Assembly: GCA_964036045.1 (NCBI GenBank)
Contig: OZ038384.1
Location: forward strand, 46,562,851-46,626,850
Length of the DNA stretch: 64,000 nt
Source: Eutreptiella sp. 'Long Island Sound 2002'
Taxonomy: Eukaryota; Euglenozoa; Euglenophyceae; Eutreptiales; Eutreptiaceae
Direction: 5' to 3'
The notes under the pieces: generated by a model
What the model saw: only the letters and a program-made list of their open reading frames with translations
What the model was told of the DNA's origin: nothing
Databases searched by the model: none
Made by a program: the position numbers and the translations under genes
Part shown: positions 21,740-33,259 of the stretch, piece after piece
Position numbering within the stretch: position 1 is the stretch's first letter
How the letters are laid out: the number at the start of each line of letters is the position of its first letter

Positions 21740-22339
21740 GTCTGCAGAGGAGACAGGGATGACACGTTGGGACAGTGCAAACACAAGACAGTGTTAGTAG
21801 AAAGGTGTCAACCATTTTACAGGGATGCTTCACATGTTGGCAACTGGTGGTAGGGGTCAGGGGTGGCGATGCCTGGTTTGGGGTAGCGCACACCCTGGTA
21901 ACTGGTAGGGGGGGGGGGTTGGATAGGGTGGTTTACACATGGGTGGCTGTGAGGAGAAGGAGGGGGCAATGAATGGCTAGAAGTGGTTGACAGATTGGCA
22001 AGTGGTAATCAAGATGATTGGGTGGATGTAGTGCACACACTGGTAAATGGTAGAGCAATGTTATAGCCGTATATGCTCATAGTTGATGCCGTCTAGCATT
22101 GACTCACACTTTTATGTCATCCCCATGCCCTATGTCCGACCATATGAAAGTGTGCATGCATGTGTCTTTTTGGTGCAAATGCCCATCTGCCACTCTCCTA
22201 CCACCAATGCCCATCGGCAACTCTTCTCTCTCTTTCCCCCATTTTTTTAACCCACCCCTTCATTGCTCCTGAGGTGTTTATGTTTGGTAGCTCTCTATCG
22301 CTGGGTCTTGTCAAGGGTGGGCGGGCTGAGCTATTTCTG

Positions 22340-22750
22340 GTGCTGGGGTGTTGGGGTCGTTTGCGTAGCATACCCCAAGGCATGATATTGGATGTCTAAC
22401 TCCTTGTAAAATCATCAATTTGGGAGACAGACTGATCCCCCAATGAATTTTTCGATTTTGAGCCCTCTACCCCCTGATGTGGGTACCACTTTTTAAGGGG
22501 GTGGGGGCGGGGGCGGGGGGGTTCAAAAGTTTTGTGCGTAGGAGGAGTTGAACCCTGGTTTGCTAAACAGCTTAGGGTGATAAACCGCTAATAAGGTGAT
22601 AAACGGCCAACAGATCAGGGATTTGATCCAGCATCTGCTGAACGGGAGGCGGGTGGGTTGTCCACTCAACCACCGTACCCCACTGCGCAATTATGGCTCC
22701 TCATCACTTGTAGATGTAGGCTGCCACGAGAAAAAAAAAACTGGGTGTTT

Positions 22751-22800
<50 letters not shown>

Positions 22801-22895
22801 AACTGACTGACTCATTGACTGACTGTCAGCCGAACTAACTGACTCTAGGGTTCTAGCACTCTCTTCGAGGTGCCTTGCCGAAGGCAATAGAATTG
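22340..22895 (-). mobile_element. tRNA-like dispersed element (SINE candidate), copy 2
   Basis: Read on the minus strand, the element has the same order as the copy at 18285. It begins with a TATTGCCTTCGGCA block and a CACCTCGAAGAGAG block, then (CAGG)n at 22753-22800. Next comes a tRNA-like part with an A-box-like TGGTTGAGTGG and a B-box-like GGATCAAATCC, then C-rich sequence, and it ends CATCCAATATCATGCCTTGG. It lies between the second and third exons of the GT15-like gene. Confidence 0.5.
22753..22800. repeat. (CTGC)n microsatellite within the dispersed element
   Basis: About twelve CTGC units, followed by ACTGACTG units. The copy at 18311-18410 has the degenerate complement. Confidence 0.9.
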
Positions 22896-22899
22896 GATT

Positions 22900-23855
22900 A
22901 TGGCAGTGGGGGATGATTGGTTAGGGGCAGGTCACGCATTGGTAGGGGCGATGATTGCGCGGAAATATTGTGCACAATAGTGGAGACGTGCAGTGGGAAT
23001 AAATCTCCCACAATTTACTGGTGTATGTGCCAACTACCACTACCCGCCCAGGCCCCCCTGCCCTGTTGCTAGTGTTTGCATCATCCTTACTCAGTCCCCC
23101 CCCCCCCCCCCACACATCCATTTAATGTTGCGCAATTTCATTACAAGGTCATCCCCATACCTCCACTACCACCTACCAGTGTTTGCAGTACCCCCCCCCC
23201 CCCAATCATCAACCCCTCCTCTGTCACCAGCTGCTAGTATGTGCACGACCCCTACCAGGTCACCACATACCCCCAGTTCCACTTACTTGCGTGTGCATAA
23301 TCCCTACCAACCATCGCTGGCCCTCATCTGGACTACCACTGTTAAGTTGCCATCACTTAGCTGGAATGGGCTACGGGAAAGTGAGGCTACACACCAAGGG
23401 TCGTGTGAGCCCTGATGATGTATGCTTGTTTTCAGCCACATCTTACCCATTTGGATGGTGACCAAACTCCATCCAGATCACGAAAATTTGGTTTGAAAAG
23501 AGTGCACATTTTTCAAGCTCTGTGATTTTGGCAGTATGTATGTCGCCCGTTATACCGCGAGGCACCGTTTGTCATGTTCCCCCTTGTGCTCCAGCCCATA
23601 TTCCACATTATACTTTTTCATGATTACTCCAGCCCCTCGATGGCAGCATTCACCCGACTACCCCTGAGTGTGCCTTCTGTCGGCATGATTCCTCCATTGT
23701 CTGCCACATGTCACCCTCTCTCTGCTGTTCTCTGCTGCACTTCATTACATTCTGCACCATCTCTCTCACTCATTCCTGTTCTTCCATTGCCCTCTCTCCC
23801 GCTTACTGCCGCACCGTCTCTCGCTTACTGCCACACTGTACCGCTACTGCACAAG
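22900..23855. other. Second intron remainder; C tracts only
   Basis: C runs at 23096-23110 and 23192-23203, and pyrimidine-rich sequence at 23690-23840 before the acceptor of the third exon. No other feature seen. Confidence 0.35.
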
Positions 23856-24147
23856 GTGATCACGGACCGGCCCCGATGGTTTCTGCGGTACGGTGTCAAT
23901 AACGCGTCGCAGATGTGTGGCCCCGATGGCTGGGGTCCAAAAGCCACGTATCAACGGACGCGCAACTGGACTGATTATCTACATGACCTTGAGGCACCAG
24001 ATATTTGTGCGCCGGAAGTGGTAGATGCAAGCCTGCAGAGCCTGCGCTCGATGATCCACCGCTGTCCCGTGGTGGACAAAGAGGGGCCAAGATGGGACCT
24101 CCTGCGGCTTCTAGCCATCCCCACTGAGACTCGGCTGCAGCACATGC
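23856..24147 (+). CDS. GT15-like gene, third exon (C-terminal part)
   Basis: A 292-bp exon starts after CTACTGCACAAG in phase 0 and ends before GTGAGTGC, a near-perfect donor. The peptide begins VITDRPRWFLRYGVNNASQ, has a Cys-Gly-Pro-Asp-Gly-Trp motif, and is rich in charged residues; it lacks repeats and looks genuinely coding. If the donor is not used, the frame stops at 24164. I cannot match it to a known domain. Its assignment to the GT15-like gene rests on matching phase, strand and order only. Confidence 0.4.
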
Positions 24148-24639
24148 GTGAGTGCACGCCATGATTTTCCGATGTTGGGCCACTGGACATGGAAGAATGC
24201 TGAACAAATAAAAATGGTTGGGTGTTGTTGACACCATGTTTCACAGATTTGACGTGCTTTTTGACGGTCATGAGTTATTGGACAGGTTGACAGAATGGAC
24301 CTCGATAATAAATCGATTTTCTCCTCATCAGTTCCGATATGGATCCCAACGCCCCCAGTTCTGTGCTCTTAGTCATTCAATCTTGCAGCCCTGCTGCGCT
24401 CCCCTCCTAGACGTGACACCATCTTCACTAGGGGAGTGGCTGACAATCTGAAGTAACAATCAGTGCCTCTTGCCCCTGCTTTGCACATCCACGGCGCCAA
24501 ATCCCCCTCTGTTTCCTGACCCACTCCTCAACTACATTCTTGTACCTCATCTTCATTTGGTCATTTGAAGTCTTGGCCATGTGGCCCAATGGAAGTGGAG
24601 GCGGCTACGAGTGAAGGTGTGAACGTGGGATTGCTACGT
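24148..24639. other. Downstream of the third exon; nothing recognised
   Basis: No further exon, RNA gene or repeat could be supported before the minisatellite array begins. Confidence 0.3.
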
Positions 24640-26015
24640 AACAGTTGCCTTCTTGGGGGTCCCAAGAAAAGGGGATAAAATCAGAAATGGTCAGAAGAGG
24701 GGACAAAATCAGAAGTGCCTACATCAACCCTGCCTTCTTGGGGGGCCCAAATGTGGGCGGAATTGCTAAGTAACCCCTGTGTTCTCGGGGGGCGCCAAAA
24801 GAGGGGACAAAATTAGAAGTGGCTACATCACCCCTGACTTCTCGTGGGCCCAAAAGTGGGCGGAATTGCTAGGTAACCCCTGCGTTATCAGGGGTCCCAA
24901 GCACAAGGGAGAAAATCAGAAGTGGATGCGTGTGCTCTTGGGAGTCCCCAAAAGTGGGGAGAAAATCACGAGCGAGGAGCGACTACATCACCCCTGCCTT
25001 CTCAGGGGCCCACGTGAGCGGAATTTCAACGTAACCCCTACGTTCTTGCGGGTCCCAATCAGAGGGGACAAAATGAAGAGTGGCTCCATCACCCCTGGTT
25101 TGTTTGGGCGCCCAAAAGTGGGCGGAGTTGCTACGTATCCCCTGTGTTCTTGGGGGTCCCATGGAGTTGACACAAAGTCAAAAGTGGCTACCTGTGCGGT
25201 CTCGGGTGCCCAAAAGTGGGCGGAATTGCTACGTAACCCCTGTCGTTCTCAGTGGTCCCAAGAAGTGGGGACAAAATCAGGAATCGCTGCATCACCACTA
25301 CTCTAGTGGGGGCCCAAAAGTGGGCAGAATCGCTATGTAACCCCTGCGTTCTCAGTGGTCCCAAGAAGAGGGGACAAAATCAGGAATGGCTGCATCACCA
25401 CTACTTTCTCGGGGGCCCAAACGTGGGCGGAATTGCTACGTAACCCCTGCGTTCTCGGGGCTCCCTAGAAGAGGGGACGAAATCAGGAATGGCTACATCA
25501 CCCACCCCTGCCTTCTTGGGGACCCAAAAGTGAGCGGAATTGGTATGTAACCCCTGCGTTTTTGTGGGTCCCTAGAAGCGGGGACAAAATCAAAAATCGC
25601 TACATCACCCCTGCCTTCTGAACCGCCCAAAAGTGAGCGGCATTGCTACGTAATCCCTGTGTTCTTGGGGGTCCCGAAAAGTGGGGACAAAAGGAAAAGT
25701 GGCTACATCACCCTTGCCTTGTCGCTACCAACGAAGTGGGCGGAGTTGCCATGTAACCCTGGTGCTCTTTGTGGTCCCCAAAAGAGGGGACAAAATAAGA
25801 AGTGGCTACATCACCTTGCTTTTCCGGGTGCCCAAAAGTGGGATCACCCTTGCTTTCTTGCTGGCCCGGAAATGGGCGGAATTGCTATCTGACCCCTGCG
25901 TTCTCGGCGGTCGCCCGAAGAGGGGACATAATCTCGAGTAGCAATCACCCTTTCTTTCTCTGGGCTCGCAAACTGGGAGGAATTACAATTTCCCCGCGTG
26001 GCAAGTCAAATTAGA
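24640..26015 (+). repeat. ~103-bp dimeric minisatellite array, main copy
   Basis: About thirteen units. Each unit has two related halves: one centred on GGGCGGAATTGCTACGTAAC with CCCCTGCGTTCTCGGGG, the other on GGGGACAAAATCAGAAGTGG with CTACATCACCCCTGCCTTCT. The spacing measured at 25261 to 25364 is 103 bp. The halves share the C4TGC-TTCTCGGGG end, so the unit arose by dimerisation of a ~50-bp sequence. Confidence 0.9.
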
Positions 26016-26391
26016 AGGTTTCATCGCAAGGGGCGGCAGCATTGAGGAGGCTCCAAAAAGATGCTGTGAACCAACAACATGACCGGGGGGGGAGGCTTAG
26101 GGTCAGGGTCACCTAGCTGGAGCAACCCGCCAGGTTTTGCAAACCCTTGGTGAAAAAAGCAGCAACATGCACAGCTTGGGGCTTTCCAGCGTTGCTTTTC
26201 ATTAGCAAAACAGGTCCACTTTTCTGCCCCCGCCCAGGGACTTGCTTTAATTTTCATTCCGGCATGGGGGGGGACCCCTCCCCCCGTGACCCCTCCCCCC
26301 TCAGCTCAAGTGCACCCGAAAACCTGGGTTTTGGGAACATTTTCTAGTCACGGGAAAAAATTTTCGGCGCCTTCGGCGCACCCCATACACC

Positions 26392-26760
26392 GTGTACATA
26401 TTGCTCCATGTGTGCTCCATCTCCCTTGTTTTCCAAACTACCATGCCCCAACGCTCGTTGTTAGTGTATTTCAGCTCCCCGGTCCCACCGTTGCCACGCG
26501 CAAAACGCGAAGACGTAATTGACACGCTGCTCTATTTTAGGTTTAAAGATAGGGTCACCGGTCATAAAAGACAAAAAGCCGAGGTGCCCTCTGATCCGGA
26601 GCCAGCGGATGATGAGGCGCTGCCTGATAATTTGTCTGATGTCTCCCATTCAGGTAGTGACTCAGGTTCGTCGTCATCATCAGGTTCCAGTTCCAGTTCC
26701 ACTACCGATGGGGTGAGTCTATTTCTGACTGACAAGAAAGATCACTGTCATTTGGCATGA
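26392..26760 (+). CDS. Ser/Asp-rich open frame, possible exon
   Basis: The frame encodes KREDVIDTLLYFRFKDRV, then an acidic segment (DPEPADDEALPDNLSDVSH) and a Ser/Gly run. A good donor (GATGGG/GTGAGT) lies at 26714, so an exon could end there. Family unknown. No acceptor was chosen with confidence. Confidence 0.25.
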   Translation: MYILLHVCSISLVFQTTMPQRSLLVYFSSPVPPLPRAKREDVIDTLLYFRFKDRVTGHKRQKAEVPSDPEPADDEALPDNLSDVSHSGSDSGSSSSSGSSSSSTTDGVSLFLTDKKDHCHLA

Positions 26761-26899
26761 GATGGTGAATGTCCCGCTTTGTTGTAGTTGTTTTGTATTG
26801 GTGAGATGTGGGGACCCTTAATTGACATTCAATGATGAATTTTCTTTGTTTACGGCCGACAACATGGCATTTCCATGCGCTGAGTTGTTCCCATTCTCC

Positions 26900-27560
26900 A
26901 ATTGTTCTCTTTTCACTGTGGATTGGGTATGTTCCGGCACGGGGGGGGGGCTCCCCCCTGGACCCCCTCCCCCACTCCACTGGACCCCTCCCCCCCCGCT
27001 CAAGCAAGTCCTTGCCCCCCCCAGCCCCGGACCCTACACCGGCACCACGAGCCATAGAATGCCCGTGCCCCGGCCCAAACAACCGAAGATCGGGCACATT
27101 CGAGGCGCGGTGCCAGACTGCAAACGTTGGTCCACCGGAGAAAATTGCCCTCGCCATGTATTCACGGTCGTCTTACTTCTTCGGGCATCAGAAGCAGCCA
27201 AAAGGGCGCCCTGCAACACCTTTGCCCGTCCGGGGATTGGCCACAACAAACTCGAAAGAACTTGTTTGCCGGTTCACACTGATCGCACCCCTGCGACACA
27301 CCAGGTCACACAGCCGCTGCCGGGCAGCGGCTGCTGCAAAAAAAGCCTCCATGAAACTTTTCTGCCAAACGCAGGGTTGCGTTTGTTTGATGGATTGCAC
27401 AGGAAAACCTCTTCTAACCAACCACCAATCACCGCTTTGTGGCCTTGGCATCTTTTATCCGACCCATGAGCCGATTTGTTTGTTGGGTTGCGCAGGGCCC
27501 GCTTGCATCTCTGTCGTGCTTTGGCTGTTGCTGCTGCTCTCTTTTCCCTAACTCCTTTGC
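26900..27560 (+). other. Overlapping open frames with Cys-rich segment, unknown
   Basis: Two overlapping plus-strand frames of 200-240 codons span this stretch. One contains CQTQGCVCLMDC and further paired cysteines near 27370-27500, which might be metal-binding. Frame choice is not resolved and no family is recognised. Confidence 0.2.
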
Positions 27561-27564
27561 GTTC

Positions 27565-27985
27565 TCGGCCCCCCCAAGCGTCCCCTCTTCTGTGTATCCA
27601 CGAGAACGCAACGGTTACATAGCGGTTCCGCCCACTTTGTGCTCCCGAGAAGAAAGAGGTGATTTACCCACTTCTGAGTTTGTGCCCTCTACTTGGGACC
27701 CCCAAGAACACAGGGGTTATGTAGCAAGTGCACCCACTTGTGGCCCCCCAAGAAGGCATGGGTGATGTAGCTAAATCTTATTTTGTCAGCTCAGCATGGG
27801 GGGGCCGAGAACGCAAGGGTTACATAGCGATTCTGCCCACTTTTGGGCATCCAGAGAGGCAAGGGTGATGTACCCACTTTTGATTTTGTCCCTTCTTCTC
27901 GGGACCACCAAGAACGCAGGGGTTAGGTAGCAATTCCGCCCACTTTTGGGCCACAAGAAGGCATGGGTGAAATACCTCAATCTGA
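27565..27985 (-). repeat. ~103-bp minisatellite array, reverse block
   Basis: Four units in reverse orientation (GAACGCAGGGGTTAGGTAGC, CAATTCCGCCCACTTTTGGG). It meets the forward block head to head near 27990. Confidence 0.85.
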
Positions 27986-27994
27986 TTTTGTCAG

Positions 27995-28410
27995 CTCTGT
28001 GGCTACATCGCCCCTGCCTTCTTGGGGACCCAGAAGTGGGCGGAATGGCTACATAACCCCCGCGTTCTTGGGGTCCCTAGAAGCGGGGACAAAATTAAAA
28101 ATCGCTACATCACCCCTGCCTTCTGAACCCCCCAGAATTGAGCGGCATTGCTACGTAATCCCTGTGTTCTTGGGGGTCCCGAAAAGTGGGGACAAAAGCA
28201 GAAGTGGCTACATCACCCTTGCCTTGTCGCCACCAACGAAGTGGGCGGAGTTGTCATGCAACCTCTGTGCTCTCTTTGGTCCCCAAAAGAGGGGACAAAA
28301 TAAGAAGTGGCTACATCACCCTGCTTTTCCGGGTGCCCAAAGTGGGTGGAATCGCTGACCTTGGCGTTCTTGGGGGCCCCAAGCAAAGGGGGCAACATCA
28401 AAACCGGGTA
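27995..28410 (+). repeat. ~103-bp minisatellite array, forward block
   Basis: Four units. The order of variants at 28085-28350, including a TTGTCGCCACCAACGAAG variant, repeats that of 25575-25855. Confidence 0.9.
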
Positions 28411-28699
28411 CCTGGTGCTCCCCCCACCTTTGTACTCACTTGTATCGTTAATAGGGTTGGAGTGGTACTGCAATGTCAAGGACTTAAGCCTTCCCACCTA
28501 CATTTCCTCACATGTGTCCTGTGCAATTTCTCTCCCACTAGCTTGCAACAAATTGCTTGTCACCCCACCCGACCTTGTTGTCCCAGCACCAACACAAGCA
28601 CCAATCAACCACAACCTCAAGGACTTGAGACGGACGAAACATGCCCACTTGCTTAATTGCTCATCACTAGCGAATGTGGAAAAGTTGGATTAGGAGCAA

Positions 28700-29870
28700 C
28701 GTTGCGTGTTGGAGACGAAGAAGCTTCGGATTTTCAATCCAAACCCACTCCTTCCCGGCCGCCATTCCGACCCTCCAGGGAGGGAAATGGTGTATGGTGT
28801 TCCCCTGAAAGGGGGGCATGCACCATCTCATGGCCAACCCATGCATGACCTCCCTACCTTTGCAACTTGGGGTCAATTTATGACCACCCTAATTTCTCAA
28901 ATTATTTCTGTGGATTTGCATACCATGGTGGCTGCCTATATTTGGTCCAACACCGAGGATGTCAAAGCGGACCACCGTGATTTGGTGCGGGGGAGGAGAG
29001 AGGGGGGAGGAGACATACACGATTTTTACACCAGGAAACATGGATCTCCCTTCGACCCTCCCCAACCTTTCTCACTTCGTCTACCAAAGCGCAAATGGTC
29101 TCCCAAGGCCATGGCACGTGAATCCTATGCCAATGACCCGCGGGCATACGTGGGTATTAAATTCACTAACGGTGCATGCGCGTGGCGGCTGTCCAGGTGA
29201 AGCTCCATATAGGTGTGTGGATTTTTGTGGAGTTGCCTCTTTTCCTGCTTCATATGAAATGACTCAAACCATCTTCCCCACCTTTCAGGTAGGACCACCC
29301 GGTAGAAGCTATGCATGTGGGCGGGATGGATGTAGGCTGAAAGTCACCTAGAAGAGCCCCCAATGCTTTGGGTGCTCCAAGCAATTCTTTTGCGCCTAGC
29401 ACAAAGGGGATTTGTGTGGTGTGTGTGAACGTGGGGACCTAGCCACCTCGTTAGTGGCCATCTTTGGAGCGGAGCCGGAGCCACACGTTCCCGTTGAATG
29501 TATGATCCAGTGCTTGGTTCCTATGGGCAATACAACATTGTACACTGTCCATGGGCCGGTGCCTACATGGCATATTGCTTTCTATGGGATGCTACGCCGC
29601 GCCCGGAGGATTGCCCAATCGCCGCTTGGGCCCATGAGGAGGCACTGCCACCAACAATGTCGCCGGACCACCCGTTTCTTGGCACACGGGCGGGGCACAT
29701 TTTGGTGGTGGTGCAGGGTGTATGGGATGGTTTTGCCCTGTCGGACAGCAACCAGGATGGGGGCCAGCTTCTTGGTTGGAGTCAAGCCCCGCCCCCACGT
29801 CCGGGTGCGTTGGCTTTGTCTTTCACGGACCCGAGCATGGGGTCAGAAGAGTGGCCGTGGGTGTAAACCA
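28700..29870 (+). other. Fragmented open frames with a Cys/His cluster
   Basis: Frames at 28706-29200 (164 codons), 28959-29351 and 29412-29888 overlap. Around 29310-29430, allowing for two TAG codons, the strand reads YACGRDGCRLKV, QCFGCSKQFFCA, HKGDLCGVC. This spacing of Cys and His resembles the cross-brace zinc fingers at the C-terminus of some transposases. It is broken and unassigned. Confidence 0.25.
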
Positions 29871-30130
29871 CCCCCAAATAGGGGATAAAACCCCAACCCC
29901 TTTGCTGGCCATTTCTGACCCCTAGGGTGGTTTTATGCCACCTAGGGGTGGTTTTATCCCCCCTCTTTGGGGGTTGGGGTTTTCCCCTCTAAGGGGTCAT
30001 TTTCCCCCACAAAGGGGTGGTTTTCCCTCCCATTGGGTCATTTTGGGGATGGGGTATCACCTCTTTGGGGTGGTTTTATCCCCCCGTTTTCCGTGATGTT
30101 ATCTTTTCATTGGGTGGGCGGCGGGCGGGT
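29865..30130. repeat. GGGGTGGTTTTATCCCC minisatellite
   Basis: Roughly eight ~30-bp units of GGGGTGGTTTTATCCCCC and GGGGTCATTTTCCCCC variants, some inverted. The same family recurs at 30530-30730. Confidence 0.85.
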
Positions 30131-30529
30131 TGTCACCTTTTTGTTGGTTGGCCCATCTCTATGTTAACGTAGAACCACAGTATTGGAAGGCAAGTCGCCT
30201 TAGGTCTATATGGTGTGCTGTAAGATGAACACTCTTGGGGACGGGGGCGGGGGCTCGCCCCATTTCCATTTCGGTTATGGAGGTATGAGAGATGATGGAG
30301 AGTAAGGGAACAACATATTGTTTTACACTTAGCGTTTTGCTTCACATTGTTCTTTTTTATGTTTTTTAGGATGTGTGACCTGCCTGGGGACAATTTTACA
30401 AATGGGCTCTGAGATGGGAGTTCAAATGCAGCTTTTGTTTCCTATTCATCTAGTTCGAGATGCCTTGTTTTTGTGGCAGCATTGCTTAGACTACTTTTGT
30501 TTGCTGTGTTGTGTCTTTTATTGCTTTGG

Positions 30530-30730
30530 GGGCATAAAACCACCCCGGGGTGGTTTTATCACCCCGAAGGGAGTGCTTTGAACAACGGGGTTGGTTGTAT
30601 CCCCGCAAAATGGGTGGTTTTATGCCTCAAAAGGAGTGGTTTTATTTTTTCAAAAGTGCGCATAAACCCACCGGGGGTCGTTTTAAGGATGGTTTAATCC
30701 CCCATTTGTGGATGGTTTTATGGCCGGGCC
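30530..30730. repeat. Second GGGGTGGTTTTATCCCC block
   Basis: Six degenerate units, including CATAAAACCACCCCGGGGTG, where a unit meets its inverse. It leads straight into the next minisatellite array. Confidence 0.8.
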
Positions 30731-30734
30731 CACC

Positions 30735-31745
30735 CAAAAGAGGGGGCAATATCAGAAGTGGTTACATCACCATTGCATTCTAGGGGTCCAAAAGTGGGCG
30801 GAATTGCCACCTAACGCCTGCATTTTTGGGGTCTCAAGTAAGAAGCACAAAATCAAAAGTGGGTACATTACCCTTGCTTTCTCGGGGGCATAAAAGTGGG
30901 TGAAACCGCCATATAACCGTTGCTTTCTCGGGTTCTTCAGAAGAGGGGATAAAATGAGGAGCGGCTATCTTGGGGACCCAAAAGTGCGTGGAGTAGCTAT
31001 GTAACTCCCGCATTCTCAGGGTCATGAAAAGGGGCGACAAAAGCAAAACTTCTTACACAACCCCCTTTTTCGGAATGGCCCAAAAGTGAGCCAAATTGCT
31101 ACGTAACCCGTGCATTCTTGGGGGTTCTTAACAGTATAGGCGAAAGTAGAAGTGGCTACATCACCGTTGCTTTGTCGCCACCAAAGAAGCGGGCTGAGGT
31201 GCCACCGAACAAGTGTGCTTTTGGTGGTTTACAAAAGAGTGGACAAAAAAAGAAGTGGCCATATCATTTTTGCTTTTTGGAGTACCGAAAGTGGGCGGAA
31301 TCGCTAGGTAACCTTTGCGTTATTGGGAGCCCCGAGGAAAAGGGACAAAATCAAAACCGTGTATTTGGTGGTCCCCAGAAGAAGGGACGAAATGAGAAGT
31401 AGCTAAATCATGATAGCTTTCCCGGGAGTGCAAAAGTGGGCAGAATTGCTACGTAATTTCTGCGTTTTTGGGCCCCCAAGTAGAGGGGACAAGATCCGAA
31501 GTGGGTCCATCTTGTTTGCCCTTTGGCAGCGCAAAAGTGGGCGAATTTGGTATGCAAACTCTACATTCTCCGGGGTTCGTAAAAGAGCCGGCAACAACAG
31601 AATTTAGTACGTCACCGTTGCATTCTTAGGGTCCAAAAGACCGCCGAATTGCTACGTAACCTGTGCATTTTTAGCGCCCCAAAATAGGGGGCAACAACAA
31701 AAGTGGCACATCATCTTCGCTTTCTCGGGGGCACAAAAAGCAAGA
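30735..31745 (+). repeat. ~103-bp minisatellite array, degenerate copy
   Basis: About ten diverged units in forward orientation. The stretch 31110-31370 carries the TTGTCGCCACCAAAGAAG variant in the same relative order as in the arrays at 25.6 and 28.1 kb. Confidence 0.85.
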
Positions 31746-32123
31746 AAAACTTATTTCCACGTCTTTTGTGGGGGATTTGATCCGGGCCAAGCCTCCCATT
31801 TTCTCTGGAAAGTATTGAAGATTAACATTTAATCAATTTCACCATTGTTTTGAAGCATAATGGTACATTTTTCAAAGTAACTAGGGTAATAACCCTAGCC
31901 CCCCATGAAGTTCACCCCTACCGGTCAAGGGAGCGGAGGTATATTCTTTCATCTTGGGGGTACGAACCTGACATCCGAAAGTTTGGGCCCCTACCCGGGA
32001 TAGGCAATTTCACTGTTGCAGAAAAATGACCAGAAACCCCCAACAAATTTCATATTTCCGAAAACACCAATTTTCAACCAACACTGTTTGGGGATTCCTC
32101 TTGTGCCACCCCAACCTGCCAAA

Positions 32124-33060
32124 GGTTTCACCGTCAACAGTGAAACCCTGAAGGTCAGGTTTGTGCTGTACTACGCTCTTGGCTGTATGCAACCTACGTA
32201 GTCCTGTCTACATACCCCCCCTTGGGATGGTACTGGTGGTTCATTTCGGTTGGGGTGGGTTATATGAGCACCCAAGTGTGCTCAATAGTGCAGGGTAGTA
32301 TCACTGTCAACGGTGAAACTCTGCCTTGCTCCGTAGGATATGACATAGCATCAACAATTGGAGCACGTAGCTGCAGGAACTGGATGACCGGAAATAGTTT
32401 AACTGTTGACAGTGAAACTAGCTGTGACTCCGTGATGTGTGTGTATGTACTGAGAAAGCGGTAACACACATCAAGCACTTTCACCGTTGGCAGTGAAACT
32501 ATTTCCCGCACTTTGGTGTCCAGGGATAAACAAGGAAAGCGGGTACAGTGAATCTTATTTCTTAGAAGAGGCGTGTCACCGGAACGTTGTGTAGTCCAAT
32601 GGTTATAACCCTCGTCTCGTACCGCTGGGGGGGTGGTTTGGTTTCTTAATAGATGCCCCATCCTAGCCACCCTATGGCATAGCACACTAGTACATGGTCA
32701 CCCACTAGGCATGGTAAGTGCCCCATTGCACAGGGGATACACTACTAGCACTACCAAACCGGTAGTTTTTAGACATGTTTTGTAGGATATAGTTGACCAT
32801 GTAGTGAGACACCACATTTCTGCCCTGGTTGTAGGAAAAGTACCCCACCAGGATTTTCAGGCATCAATAAGGCTGTACCATACCCATTATGCATGTCACT
32901 GTGTGCATGGGGGAACAGTTGGGTGCCAGGTAAGGATCTCAGCGAGTTCATACCCCCCCACCCCCAATGTGCTTGCATTCACTCTATTGCCCACCTGCTT
33001 TCAGGTGGGGGGCACGCAAAGTATCGGATTACAAGGACTTTCACTGTCAACAGTGAAACC
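32124..33060. repeat. Five copies of the TTTCACTGT-N2-ACAGTGAAA dyad, outer group
   Basis: Copies at 32124-32147, 32299-32320, 32398-32420, 32478-32500 and 33038-33060, each a near-perfect 20-bp dyad with a central TG/CA/GG. Weaker half-copies lie near 32008 and 33153. No confirmed gene lies between them. Role unknown; a protein-binding operator or recombinase site would have this form. Confidence 0.8.
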
Positions 33061-33259
33061 ACTTACGGCCAGTTCCCGTTGGGTCCACCTTTTGTTTTTA
33101 CTCCTCTGCACAAGTTCCGTTATGGTAGCTGCTGACACCGTATCTCCACTAACTTTCGCTCTCACCTGTGAAACCACTGGTTGTTGTTTGCCTGTTCTGC
33201 CTGTATTTAATCTGCCTGTACTGCCTCAACGGGCATTATGGCTGACAGCAGTGCCTCCC

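Noticed and set aside
18285-22895. A single TIR transposon with the two inverted copies as its ends
   Set aside because: An apparent exon of the GT15-like gene (21656-21739) lies between the copies, spacing of the paired blocks is uneven, and each copy carries its own tRNA-like part. Two independent insertions are simpler.
24640-31745. CRISPR array
   Set aside because: Units are tandem and continuous, without unique spacers, diverge like a minisatellite, and the context is eukaryotic.
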